Source: a bacterium UBP8_UBA817
Lineage (GTDB): Bacteria > Margulisbacteria > Marinamargulisbacteria > UBA817
DNA length: 58,195 nucleotides
Direction of reading: 5' to 3'
Assembly: GCA_002296285.1 (NCBI GenBank)
Contig: DBHX01000046.1
Coordinates: forward strand, 14,117 to 72,311
Below the pieces are notes generated by a model that did not search any database, was not told the origin of the DNA, and was given only the letters and a program-made list of their open reading frames with translations. The position numbers were made by a program, and so were the translations under genes. Positions within the stretch are counted from its first letter, which is position 1. Each line of letters opens with the position of its first letter. Of the stretch, positions 17,622-26,480 are shown one piece after another.

Positions 17622-19573
17622 TTTTCGATGACAAATTGTTCGTTGTGAATGAAATTGGCATTAAACCCAGCGCTGCAATAATTGAAGTAATAAACCCATG
17701 TTTGAATAAACTTATTATCAAATCCCATATTTAAAATCTGGTCTTTTTTTTCAAGAAATGTTTGTTCCCATGTCCGTAATGTTTTTACATAATGATCGGT
17801 AATGGTCGTTGACATCGTCCAATTAAAATTGGCTGTTTTACTGGCTTTTTTTATGGCGGTCATGGATGGCAGGTGCCCGCCAGGAAATATATATTTTTGA
17901 ATGAAATCTTGAGAGTTTCGGTACGATTCATATCGGTTGTCAGGAATCATAATGCATTGAAACATGGCTTTTCCGTTTCGTTTTAGAAGATCGTAACATT
18001 TTTTAAAGTAAGTGGTTAAATAGTCATGACCAACAGCTTCAAGCATTTCAATCGAAATAATCCGGTCATATTTTCCCGACAATAATCGGTAATCCATCAA
18101 TTTAACTTCAATCAATGCATCTAAATGACGCTTGTTAATTTCGGCTTTGACATGATTATATTGTTCTTCACTAATCGTTACCGTAGTTACATGGCATCCA
18201 ATGGTGGTTGCGGCATGGATGGCCAATGCGCCCCATCCAGATCCAATTTCCAAAATTCGATGCGATGGTTGCACATCTGCCATGGTTAAGGCTTGATTGA
18301 TTTTATTAATTTGGGCATCTTCCAATGATTCCGATGGTGATGAATAAATGGCCGATGAATAGACACGATTTTTGTCGAGAAATAACTCAAAAAACCGATT
18401 GCCCAAATCATAATGCTCGTAAATATTTTTCTTGGCTTTTGAAATGTTGTTTTTTCGTAAGTGGTGCTGAATTTTATTGATCATTCGAGAGAATGATATG
18501 AATACATTGCTTGTTTTTAGAAGGGATTCATTGGCTATAAATACCTCAAATACTGTCTCGAGTGAATCGGTGTCCCAATATTTTTTGATATACGCATCCG
18601 CAAGGCCAATATCAGATTTTAGTACAAGTAAATTAAAAAAACGGTAGTCTAACACATTGATTGTCGCCAATTTTTTACTTGATGGCTGACCATAAGACAA
18701 TAGTTTTCCATCCGGACACTTGATTTCAAGGCCATGGGTGTCTATTTTTTTGAGGTATTTATTCAGTAGGCTGATGGCAAGTTTATGTATCATTGTGGGT
18801 GATTTTCTAGAAAAAGAATTTGGGCTTTTCAACCCTTGGTTTTTAAAGTGTGGTAATCGGTGTTTGAATTTAAGTATTGCGGCTTGAATAAGAATTCTTG
18901 GAAACGTTGTTACGGCAGTGTGAATGTAATTGCCGGACATTAACATGAGTCGTTTTCCATTTAAGGGCGCTGTGGTTAGTTTTAAATTTGCGTTAAACAT
19001 ATGTTGATTTCCTTTGAAATAGTTGATGGTTATCTCTATATTATCCATGTTTTTGGAAAATATAAAACGATACTTTCCATCAACTGTAAAAAATGGGGAT
19101 ACATGAAAGTTTTTAACGGTTTCAAAGTTTAAATAGCCCTTTTTTTCAATGGGGTTGGTGAGTAAATACAAGTGTTTTTCTTTGTACGTATTATGAACTT
19201 CCGCAATGACGGCAATGATGTCTTGTGATGAATTTAATAAATAGAAAAAACTTACAGGGTTAAAATTTAGCCCAAAAAACGTGGGGCAAGTTAGCAGAAA
19301 TGCCTCTGTGTAATCAATGGTCGGCGCCTCTTTTTTTAAAAATAGGGTGAGCTTTTCTTTTAATGAGTGTTGCCCAGGTGTTAAATAGTTGGCATCATTG
19401 ATAGAAAATAAAATGCGTGTGTTTTTTTTGAATAGTGGAAGTGAATTTAAATGCTTTTCTTCATTTAAATGGATCAACATATGGTTTAGCCCATATGTGA
19501 ATGTTCGTTTAATGGGCGAGAATCTTGTGTGAGATGTAATGCCTTTGCAAATTCTTGATTTTACAAATAACAT
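17618..19573 (-). CDS. DUF1365-cyclopropane fatty acid synthase fusion
   Basis: The 651-residue protein joins two domains that are usually separate neighbours. Residues 1 to about 220 are DUF1365 (HTRFSPIKRTFTYG; GLNFNPVSFFYL; AEVHNTYKEKH). From about 250 onward is a SAM-dependent cyclopropane-fatty-acyl-phospholipid synthase family methyltransferase, with the SAM site LEIGSGWGALA, the EMLEAVGH block and YIFPGGHLPS. The family transfers a methylene or methyl group to acyl double bonds in membrane lipids. The start overlaps the FAD oxidoreductase gene by 13 bases; its stop overlaps the DUF1295 start (ATGA). The fusion implies that the DUF1365 part works directly with the methyltransferase. Confidence 0.92.
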   Translation of the reverse strand: MLFVKSRICKGITSHTRFSPIKRTFTYGLNHMLIHLNEEKHLNSLPLFKKNTRILFSINDANYLTPGQHSLKEKLTLFLKKEAPTIDYTEAFLLTCPTFFGLNFNPVSFFYLLNSSQDIIAVIAEVHNTYKEKHLYLLTNPIEKKGYLNFETVKNFHVSPFFTVDGKYRFIFSKNMDNIEITINYFKGNQHMFNANLKLTTAPLNGKRLMLMSGNYIHTAVTTFPRILIQAAILKFKHRLPHFKNQGLKSPNSFSRKSPTMIHKLAISLLNKYLKKIDTHGLEIKCPDGKLLSYGQPSSKKLATINVLDYRFFNLLVLKSDIGLADAYIKKYWDTDSLETVFEVFIANESLLKTSNVFISFSRMINKIQHHLRKNNISKAKKNIYEHYDLGNRFFELFLDKNRVYSSAIYSSPSESLEDAQINKINQALTMADVQPSHRILEIGSGWGALAIHAATTIGCHVTTVTISEEQYNHVKAEINKRHLDALIEVKLMDYRLLSGKYDRIISIEMLEAVGHDYLTTYFKKCYDLLKRNGKAMFQCIMIPDNRYESYRNSQDFIQKYIFPGGHLPSMTAIKKASKTANFNWTMSTTITDHYVKTLRTWEQTFLEKKDQILNMGFDNKFIQTWVYYFNYCSAGFNANFIHNEQFVIEK

Positions 19574-20793
19574 CCCAGCGCCTTTCCAACCTCAACGGCA
19601 GCGGATATGCCGTCCTCATGAAACCCATGCCCAAAGTAGCTGCCGCAAAAGTATGTGTTGTTGATGCCATTAAGTTTCGGTAAGTCTCGTTGGGTACTGA
19701 TGGCGGGTTGTGTCATCATGGGGTGCTCATTTAGTGTTGTGTAGAGTTGATTTTTTTTAGGTATGTCATGGGTTGGATTGAGCGTGACAAAGTGATGAGT
19801 ATTGGATGGCAGTGACTGAAGTCGATTCATCCAGTAAGTAGCGCTCATGGTGTTGTCATTTTCTCGAGTGTAAATCCACGATGCCCAGCCGGATTGGTTG
19901 GCGGGTAGCCCCTTGGTTGAGGTATGCAAGGTGGTATGGTTCTTGGAATACTGCCATTTTCCAAGAGTGGATTGCTCAAGCTGAGTTGGTGATTCAATCA
20001 TGTTTAAGGCTTGATCAGCATGGGTGGCAATAACAACCCCATCATACATATCTTGTGCGCCATTTGGTCCATAAAGAATCACATTGTTGGATTCTCTCTT
20101 GATATTATAAATGGGGTGGTTGACAAAATAGTTGAGATTGATTTTTTTGATGAGTGCATCGATGTATTTTTTTGAGCCGCCCGCAATGGTTCGCCATTTT
20201 GGGCGGTCCAATATTTGCAATAAACAATGATTTTCCCAGAATGAAATAAATGATTTTGCAGGAAACTGATATGTATCATTTTGTGAGGTGGACCATATGG
20301 CCGCACCCATAGGAATGACATATTCATCAATGAGTCGTTGACTAAATCCATGTTTTTTTAAAAAATCCAATATCGTCATGGTGTGATCCATATTGCGAAT
20401 CTCAGCTTTTGCTATTTTATTAAACCGTGTGATTTGGTACAAGAAGTGATAAAACGAAGGCGACAATAAATGGCCCCGAGTACTAAATAGACCCGAAGGA
20501 AAATCACTCGAATATCCACGGTTTTTCAATCGATCAAAATAGGCAAAGCTCATATCTGATTCAATGCTTTCGACACCAAGTTGATCAATGAAATTGCAAA
20601 AATTAGGGTAATTCTTTTCGTTAAATACGATGAACCCCGTATCAACCGCCACGTTTTCAGGTGTTAAAACTGTATTTGTATGCCCTCCCAAGGTGCTGTT
20701 TGCTTCATACATTGTGATGTCAAACTTTTGGTTCAATAAATACGCCGCACTAAGGCCAGATATCCCACTTCCTACAATGGCTAATTTTTTCAT
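19561..20793 (-). CDS. FAD-dependent oxidoreductase (amine-oxidase fold)
   Basis: The 410-residue protein starts with a dinucleotide-binding motif (VGSGISGLSAAYLL) and the following acidic YEANSTLGGHTNTV, typical of flavin-dependent amine oxidase and desaturase-like enzymes. The C-terminal TYFCGSYFGHGFHEDGI block is the second FAD contact. Homologues often sit next to DUF1365 and cyclopropane synthase genes and are thought to oxidise or desaturate acyl chains. It is the first gene of the operon; a perfect TATAAT ends 6 bases before the ATG, with no ribosome site, predicting a leaderless start. Confidence 0.88.
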   Translation of the reverse strand: MKKLAIVGSGISGLSAAYLLNQKFDITMYEANSTLGGHTNTVLTPENVAVDTGFIVFNEKNYPNFCNFIDQLGVESIESDMSFAYFDRLKNRGYSSDFPSGLFSTRGHLLSPSFYHFLYQITRFNKIAKAEIRNMDHTMTILDFLKKHGFSQRLIDEYVIPMGAAIWSTSQNDTYQFPAKSFISFWENHCLLQILDRPKWRTIAGGSKKYIDALIKKINLNYFVNHPIYNIKRESNNVILYGPNGAQDMYDGVVIATHADQALNMIESPTQLEQSTLGKWQYSKNHTTLHTSTKGLPANQSGWASWIYTRENDNTMSATYWMNRLQSLPSNTHHFVTLNPTHDIPKKNQLYTTLNEHPMMTQPAISTQRDLPKLNGINNTYFCGSYFGHGFHEDGISAAVEVGKALGCYL

Positions 20794-20920
20794 AATCTCA
20801 TTATAAAGGGATTTTTTTTAAAAAACTAAAAAAACAAGACGGATGGTAACGCTCGGCGCCCTCATCCAACTCGATTCAGAAAATATCATTATTTTGAATT
20901 CAAACGGATGATAAATCACC

Positions 20921-20949
20921 TTGTTCCACTCCAGGAACTGAGGTAAGAT
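20921..20949 (+). promoter_or_regulatory. Sigma70-like promoter of peroxiredoxin gene
   Basis: TTGTTC (20921-20926) and TAAGAT (20944-20949) are 17 bases apart. The spacer holds a short inverted repeat, GTTCC and GGAAC, that could be an operator. Transcription would start about 15 bases before the ATG, leaving room for AGGAGG. Confidence 0.45.
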
Positions 20950-20971
20950 AAGTAAAAAAAGGAGGACAAAT

Positions 20972-21577
20972 ATGGGTCTAGTTGGAAAAAAAGCGCCAGA
21001 TTTTACTGCCAGCGCAGTGATTAATGGTAATCAAATTGTCGATGATTTTAAATTATCAAATTTCGAGGGGAAGTATACTGTGCTTTTCTTTTATCCGTTG
21101 GATTTTACATTTGTATGCCCAACAGAATTGCATGCATTTCAAGAAAAATTGGCCACATTTGAAGAAAAAAATACACAAGTCATCGGGTGTTCAGTGGATT
21201 CAAAGCATACCCATTTTGCGTGGTTAAATACCCCCGCAGAGAAAGGTGGCATTCAAGGCATTACTTATCCACTAGTTGCAGATTTAACAAAATCCATTGC
21301 AACAGATTTTGATGTGCTAAAAGAAGACGAGGGGGTTTCTTACCGCGGATTATTTTTAATTGATAAAGAGGGGATTATTCGTCATCAGTTGGTGAATGAT
21401 TTGCCCCTTGGCCGAAATGTTGATGAGGCGCTTCGTTTAGTGGATGCATTGCAGTTTCATGAAGAAAACGGTGACGTATGCCCAGCAAATTGGAATAAAG
21501 GTGACAAAGCGATGACGGCTGATGTTGATGGTGTTCAAGCCTACTTTCAAGACGTCAAAGTATTGGCAAAATCCTAG
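20972..21577 (+). CDS. Typical 2-Cys peroxiredoxin (AhpC/Prx)
   Basis: The 201-residue protein reduces peroxides with a peroxidatic cysteine in DFTFVCPTE and a resolving cysteine in GDVCPANW. The Thr and Arg of the active site are present (CPTE; the LGRNVDE arm follows). A strong AGGAGG precedes the ATG. It is followed 24 bases later by superoxide dismutase, so the pair likely forms an oxidative-stress unit: SOD makes hydrogen peroxide and the peroxiredoxin removes it. No ahpF or thioredoxin reductase is adjacent, so the reductant is encoded elsewhere. Confidence 0.95.
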   Translation: MGLVGKKAPDFTASAVINGNQIVDDFKLSNFEGKYTVLFFYPLDFTFVCPTELHAFQEKLATFEEKNTQVIGCSVDSKHTHFAWLNTPAEKGGIQGITYPLVADLTKSIATDFDVLKEDEGVSYRGLFLIDKEGIIRHQLVNDLPLGRNVDEALRLVDALQFHEENGDVCPANWNKGDKAMTADVDGVQAYFQDVKVLAKS

Positions 21578-21601
21578 AAAATGGGAGAAAGGAAAAAAAC
21601 C

Positions 21602-22231
21602 ATGACCGCATTACCTGAATTAGACTATCAATACAATGCATTAGAGCCACATATTGATGCCAAAACAATGGAGATTCATCATTCAAAGCATCATCAAGCT
21701 TACATTTCAAAGTTTGACGCCGCTTTAAAGGGAACCTCTTTTGAGTTGAAAAAAGTATCTGATGTGTTATCGGATATGAGTGTTGTTCCAGATAATATAA
21801 AGGGGGCCGTTAGAAACAATGGGGGCGGTCATTTAAACCATTCATTATTTTGGAAAATCATTGGCCCAAATGCTGGGGGAGACCCATCGGGTGAAATTGG
21901 ACAAAAAATATCTGATACGTTTGGATCATTTGAAGAGTTCAAGACATTATTTGCAAATGAAGCCACCACGCGTTTTGGCAGTGGCTGGGCTTGGTTAGTG
22001 GTTGATGGTAATGGTGAATTAAGTGTTCAATCAACCCCCAATCAAGATTCTCCAGTCATGGAAGGGTTGTTCCCTATTTTAGGATTGGACGTTTGGGAAC
22101 ATGCCTATTATCTAAATTACCAAAATCGACGGCCAGATTACATTGGCGCTTTTTGGAATATTGTAAATTGGAACCGTGTGGCTGAGTTTTATCAGTTGGC
22201 AAAGAAGTCAGATTCAAGCTATCTCGTTTAA
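21602..22231 (+). CDS. sodB: Superoxide dismutase, Fe/Mn family
   Basis: The protein of 209 residues has the metal ligands of the family: His in EIHHSKHHQAYI, His in GGGHLNHSLFW, and Asp and His in DVWEHAYYLNYQNRRPDY. It dismutes superoxide in the cytoplasm. The residues separating iron from manganese forms cannot be judged safely by eye; the symbol is tentative. I start at 21602, with GAAAGGA before it; a frame back to 21581 adds only Gly, Lys and Arg residues that look like leader. It shares its 3' terminator with bioB. Confidence 0.92.
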   Translation: MTALPELDYQYNALEPHIDAKTMEIHHSKHHQAYISKFDAALKGTSFELKKVSDVLSDMSVVPDNIKGAVRNNGGGHLNHSLFWKIIGPNAGGDPSGEIGQKISDTFGSFEEFKTLFANEATTRFGSGWAWLVVDGNGELSVQSTPNQDSPVMEGLFPILGLDVWEHAYYLNYQNRRPDYIGAFWNIVNWNRVAEFYQLAKKSDSSYLV

Positions 22232-22256
22232 CTATTGATCCATTTGATTAGAACAG

Positions 22257-22286
22257 AAAAGCGCAATATTTTATTGCGCTTTTTTT
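22257..22286. terminator. Bidirectional terminator between sodB and bioB
   Basis: A perfect inverted repeat (arms about 22257-22268 and 22272-22283, loop of 3) is flanked by four A on the left and a run of T on the right, so it can terminate both convergent genes. Confidence 0.88.
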
Positions 22287-23364
22287 ATGCATTGATGGGG
22301 TAAAGTTCTTCTTTTGTTTTTAATTCAAGTTGACTTGTATTAAATGCATCCAACGCAGCCACTGTTTTCGCTGATTCTTTAAGATTCGATAAGTCGATAT
22401 CTGCATCAACGGTAAACCCAGCCCGTTCAATCATGCCAATGGTGTCGTGAATATCGGATCCCTTGATATTGAGGTAGCCATTCATAAACAGAGAGTTGGC
22501 CGCCATTAATGCCATGGATTGCATATCCCCCAAGTAATATTCACGCCCGGCAGCAAGTCGAATTTCAGCCGTTGGATGGATTGCTCTAAAAAGGCCAACG
22601 ATTTTACAGCATTTTTCAGCCGATACTTTTGGCAGTTTGCCAAGTTTATTCCCTTCCATATGTAAGTAAAAATTAATGGGAATTGACTTTACATTAACTT
22701 CTTTAAGTTTAAATGCAACATCAACAATATCTTTGTCCGACTCGCCCATCCCAACAATCATACCGGAGCAGATATCAATATTATTCGCATTGACATTCGA
22801 CAGTGTATCTAACCGGTCTTTAAATGTGTGGGTGGTGCATATGTTTTCATAATGGGATTCAGAGGTATTTAGATTATGGTTATATCGATCAAGCCCAGAT
22901 TCGGCCAATAACTTTGCATCTTCCTTTGAAATTAAACCAGGAGATAAACAAACTTCAATGGGGTAATTGGCTTTAATCTTTTTAATAACATTGGATAAAA
23001 ACTCAACACGCTTTTTGGATGGGCCACGGCCAGAAAACACCATGCAGTATCGAAAGGCGCCTTTTTTATAAGCATTTTCAGCTTCCTGGAGGATTTGATC
23101 TTCGTCTTTTTTAGTGTATTTTTCTATTGGAACTTTAGAATCTTTTGCTTGCACACAATAATGACAATCTTCGGGGCAATATCCGTTTTGAGAATTATTT
23201 AGAATGTGTATCCTCACATTTTTCTGAAAATACTTCTTTCTTAGGGTATAGGTGGTACTTAATAGTTCCACCATATCCGTTTCATTGGATAGTAGCGAGA
23301 TAGCTTCCGCTTTTGTTAATGGTGTTTCTGCTAAAATTTTTTCAAATAATTTGTTGGAATTCAT
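22285..23364 (-). CDS. bioB: Biotin synthase (radical SAM)
   Basis: BioB inserts sulfur into dethiobiotin, using a 4Fe-4S cluster held by CPEDCHYC (CxxxCxxC) and a second cluster. The protein is 359 residues long from this start; YNHNLNTSESHY is the typical BioB substrate and cluster region. I start at 23364, because TATGTT ends 6 bases before it and TTGATC lies 17 bases further up; a frame to 23379 has no better signal. Other bio genes are not in the window. It differs from the E. coli form in its N-terminus and looks like the Gram-positive/archaeal type. Confidence 0.95.
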   Translation of the reverse strand: MNSNKLFEKILAETPLTKAEAISLLSNETDMVELLSTTYTLRKKYFQKNVRIHILNNSQNGYCPEDCHYCVQAKDSKVPIEKYTKKDEDQILQEAENAYKKGAFRYCMVFSGRGPSKKRVEFLSNVIKKIKANYPIEVCLSPGLISKEDAKLLAESGLDRYNHNLNTSESHYENICTTHTFKDRLDTLSNVNANNIDICSGMIVGMGESDKDIVDVAFKLKEVNVKSIPINFYLHMEGNKLGKLPKVSAEKCCKIVGLFRAIHPTAEIRLAAGREYYLGDMQSMALMAANSLFMNGYLNIKGSDIHDTIGMIERAGFTVDADIDLSNLKESAKTVAALDAFNTSQLELKTKEELYPINA

Positions 23365-23370
23365 GTATTT

Positions 23371-23399
23371 AACATACATTTTTAACTTAATTTGATCAA
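23371..23399 (-). promoter_or_regulatory. Sigma70-like promoter of bioB
   Basis: On the minus strand TTGATC (23394-23399) and TATGTT (23371-23376) are 17 bases apart. The -10 box ends 6 bases before the bioB ATG, a leaderless arrangement, so there is no room for a BirA-type operator downstream of it. Confidence 0.55.
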
Positions 23400-23466
23400 T
23401 AATAAATTAAGATGAAAAAAAAAGAATCGTGAAAGTTAAAGATGTGAAGAGACGATATTAATTAAC

Positions 23467-23495
23467 TTGGATGAGTTGATTAAATGAGTTAGAAT
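23467..23495 (+). promoter_or_regulatory. Sigma70-like promoter of the 608-residue protein gene
   Basis: TTGGAT (23467-23472) and TAGAAT (23490-23495) are exactly 17 bases apart. GGGAGAG follows, giving a short leader with an ordinary ribosome site before the ATG at 23515. Confidence 0.55.
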
Positions 23496-23514
23496 AAGTG
23501 GGAGAGAAACTAAT

Positions 23515-25341
23515 ATGAAACAACAAGCACATGATTTTCATATTCCAGTAATGGGGACAGCCTTTACGATTGACACGCCATACAAGGTTGCCAGATTTGG
23601 GATATCATCGGTGGTCTCGATTGGTGATGATGAGCTTTGTGAAGCCATGCGAAAGTATTACGCAGAAATGTATCACATTGAGTATGTTCCAATTAACAAA
23701 AAAGACGATGTTGATTACAGAGCCAAGCGTATTACAGCCTATTTGAATTTATTGGATGATTTAATCAATCATCAAGTGCATCAAATGAAAGTAACACCGT
23801 TTACAGATACGTCTGATAATACAAAGTTTTTTGAATTACTTAAAAATGATCACCCAATGAAAGCTGTCTTCAACAGCATGATCGCATCGTCAGGTGATGA
23901 ACGCTTGAGGCTCGAAGCACAATGTAAAGATTATATTGCACCCGGTGCCATTGACGTGAACATCATGACCAAGTTAGACCGCACAAATTATGATAAAAAT
24001 AACGAGCCCTTACCGGATGAGTATTCCGATGCCGTTTCCGCATTGCGTGGGTTTGCAAATTCAAAAATTAACGCAGGCATTGTATTTTCAGCAGGGTTTA
24101 ATCGCCGTTTATTTGCCCATTGCGAGAATGTGGCTGATTTTTATAATCAAGATGGCGAATTTAAAAAGCGTTTGATTTTAAAGGTGTCTGATTACAGGTC
24201 CAGTTTAATTCAAGGACGATTCCTAGCCAAGAAAGGCATTTGGGTCTCTGAGTATCGAATTGAGTCCGGATTAAATTGTGGTGGGCATGCATTTGCAACG
24301 GATGGGTTATTATGTGGGCCCATTATGGAAGAGTTTAAAAAGAACAAGCCAGCATTGGATGATGAGTGTCATGCGATTTGCAATGATGTTCTATCAAAAA
24401 AAGGCAAAGCGAGGATTCCTCATAATGTAACCTCCAAAGTTACGTATCAGGGAGGGATTGGAACAGATTCAGAGCAGCAATTTTTAATGAACTATTACAA
24501 CATTGCCAGTACGGGATGGGCGACGCCATTTTTGTTGGTTCCGGAAGTAACCACACTTGATAATGCCACCCGATTATTGCTTGAAAAAGCAGGAAAGGAT
24601 GACTGCTATTTGAGTGGTGTATCTCCCCTAGGTGTGCCATTTAATACAGTGAAGAATACCGAGAGCGAACATCAAAAGCTCGAACGTGTTGAATCCGGTC
24701 GTCCGGGCAGCCCATGCCCCAAGGGGCATTTGATTTTTGATACTGAGTTTACCAAAAAGCCCATTTGCAAGGCCTCTGTTTTGTATCAAAAGCGTAAAAT
24801 AGAGCAGTTAAAGAAGTTGGACTTGGTATCGGCCGATTATGAAGATACGTTCACTAAAATCATTGATAAAGCATGTTTATGCGAAGATTTAGCCGCACCA
24901 GCACTAGTTGAATATGGGATTGAAAATAATCGCCCCTTAAAGTCAACCGTATGTGCCGGGCCAAATATTGCGTATTACAATAAAATCGTGACCATGAAAG
25001 AAATGATTGATCATATCTATGGTCGCATTAATTTAATTGAAGACGCCAATCGCCCCAGCTTTTTTGTGGCAGAATTGAACATGTACATTCAATATTTAAC
25101 CAATGAGTTAAAATCATTGTCGGAGAAGGTATCTCAAATTGAAATCAAACGATTGAGTGCATTTGCTCAAAACCTTCGTGACGGCATGCAATACTATATT
25201 GATCTAACCAAAGAAAAGTACACAGAAACAGAGCGCTACAAAGAAAAAATGCTGAGTGAATTCAATGATGCCAAACTGCGATTGGATGCATTAATTGAAA
25301 ATAATCCCCAGGTTTTTTCATTGCTCATGCAACTCGCTTAA
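23515..25341 (+). CDS. Cysteine-rich conserved protein of unknown function
   Basis: This 608-residue cytosolic protein is not one I can name. It has no signal peptide or membrane segment. Cysteines recur in short conserved-looking blocks: LNCGGHAF, DECHAICND, GSPCPKGHL, KPICKAS, KACLCEDL and STVCAGPN. Near the middle GGIGTDSEQQFLMNYY and GWATPFLLVPEVT look like a TIM-barrel or flavoprotein-type core. I recall similar uncharacterised proteins of about 600 residues in Bacteroidetes, but cannot verify this. The C-terminal 90 residues are helical. It has its own promoter and is divergent from bioB. A metal- or cofactor-binding enzyme is the best guess. Confidence 0.75.
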   Translation: MKQQAHDFHIPVMGTAFTIDTPYKVARFGISSVVSIGDDELCEAMRKYYAEMYHIEYVPINKKDDVDYRAKRITAYLNLLDDLINHQVHQMKVTPFTDTSDNTKFFELLKNDHPMKAVFNSMIASSGDERLRLEAQCKDYIAPGAIDVNIMTKLDRTNYDKNNEPLPDEYSDAVSALRGFANSKINAGIVFSAGFNRRLFAHCENVADFYNQDGEFKKRLILKVSDYRSSLIQGRFLAKKGIWVSEYRIESGLNCGGHAFATDGLLCGPIMEEFKKNKPALDDECHAICNDVLSKKGKARIPHNVTSKVTYQGGIGTDSEQQFLMNYYNIASTGWATPFLLVPEVTTLDNATRLLLEKAGKDDCYLSGVSPLGVPFNTVKNTESEHQKLERVESGRPGSPCPKGHLIFDTEFTKKPICKASVLYQKRKIEQLKKLDLVSADYEDTFTKIIDKACLCEDLAAPALVEYGIENNRPLKSTVCAGPNIAYYNKIVTMKEMIDHIYGRINLIEDANRPSFFVAELNMYIQYLTNELKSLSEKVSQIEIKRLSAFAQNLRDGMQYYIDLTKEKYTETERYKEKMLSEFNDAKLRLDALIENNPQVFSLLMQLA

Positions 25342-25906
25342 AAAAGAATTCATGGAACGACAACGTTCTTGATCCCTTACTTGGGCGGGTGTTTTTTTGA
25401 GATATGGACGCATCTTTTCGATGGGGTTCATGACTTTTATTCGATGTGAGCATCAGCAAATCAGCGGTTGGATGAAATAATCGATCAATTTCAATAACAT
25501 TCAGTGGAAAGGAGTGGAGCGTTTGGTCACTTTTAGCCGCTCACTGGGATTGAAGGCGTCTGACAATAGAAAAATATTTCACGAGTTTGTATTTACTCAC
25601 TGATTGGTTGGGAGGGGGGGCGATTGATGCGTTCTCTTGGCATACCAATAATTAAACGATTGATTCAAAGGCGTTATCAATTTGACCAAAATCGATTGAA
25701 AGTTGGTGGGCACTTCGTTGTTTTGCGGTGAGGCTCCCTGGCATATTACATAGTTTTGTCATTAAAAATAGACGATCAATGTCATCAAGGTTGGATAGAA
25801 GATCGGGACTCCAAGGTAATGGGGAGGGAGTCCTTAGACCATCGCTTATCAGGGGGATCCACACGTCTCATTATTGATGAGTACGTTTCCTAAACGAATC
25901 CATGTA
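25342..25906 (-). pseudogene. Decayed effector-like coding remnant
   Basis: No intact gene lies here. On the minus strand one frame carries a 70-codon stretch (25652-25864, with DDIDRLFLMTKLCNM), and another frame further down carries a stretch with VIEIDRLFHPTADLLML, interrupted by a stop. The shared IDRLF element in two frames suggests a single repeated protein broken by frameshifts. The region continues the direction of the gene at 25907-26440, so all may be one decayed gene. Assignment is weak. Confidence 0.4.
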
Positions 25907-26440
25907 TTATTTTTCAGGAGAGGAAAAACTGGCCGGTTGCAATTCTGATAAAAATAGAGGGTGTAAATAGGTGCATTTATCATCTTCTGTTAAAGAAATA
26001 GGAGTGATATTGCGATAAAAATCCTGATATTCTGGCGGGGTAATAGAAGCGTTATAATTGGTGTGTCTTAAATCATGAAGTGTTTGTACAGGGTCAAATA
26101 GATGTTCTTTTGGACTCATCGAAGAACTAAAATCTAATTTCTTTTTAACCTGAAAGAGTTGGTTGCTTTCTGAAATATCTGTTAAATACATTAACACAAT
26201 TAAATACAGTGGCTTAAAAAGCAACGTTGTGTCTAATTCTTTTGGTGCATCTGGGTTAGAGGCCTTATAAACATCAATGAAAATTAGTTTCTCTAATGTA
26301 GTGAGGTTTTTCAGATAACTAATATAGCTACGATTCAAATTATTAATTTTTTCCAAATGATTCTTTACAGGTGTGATGGGGCGATAGGCCGTGGCCTCAC
26401 TCAATACGGTCGGAAAAAGGGATCCCTTCCTCATATCCAT
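25907..26440 (-). CDS. Hypothetical protein, possible truncated gene
   Basis: The 177-residue frame is not recognised. It is a charged, soluble, mostly helical sequence with no signal peptide. No good ribosome site precedes the ATG. It lies just downstream of the PLP enzyme gene (40-base gap) and upstream of the decayed remnant at 25342-25906, so it may be the 5' part of a longer gene that has been broken. Treat it as a hypothetical or degenerate gene. Confidence 0.4.
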   Translation of the reverse strand: MDMRKGSLFPTVLSEATAYRPITPVKNHLEKINNLNRSYISYLKNLTTLEKLIFIDVYKASNPDAPKELDTTLLFKPLYLIVLMYLTDISESNQLFQVKKKLDFSSSMSPKEHLFDPVQTLHDLRHTNYNASITPPEYQDFYRNITPISLTEDDKCTYLHPLFLSELQPASFSSPEK

Positions 26441-26480
26441 GGGGATGTCCCATCTTGAAATGCCGCAAAGGTGCCAGGAA

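Noticed and set aside
25355..25370. Hairpin GAACG/CGTTC just after the 608-residue gene as a terminator
   Set aside because: Five pairs only and no T-run after it; too weak to call.
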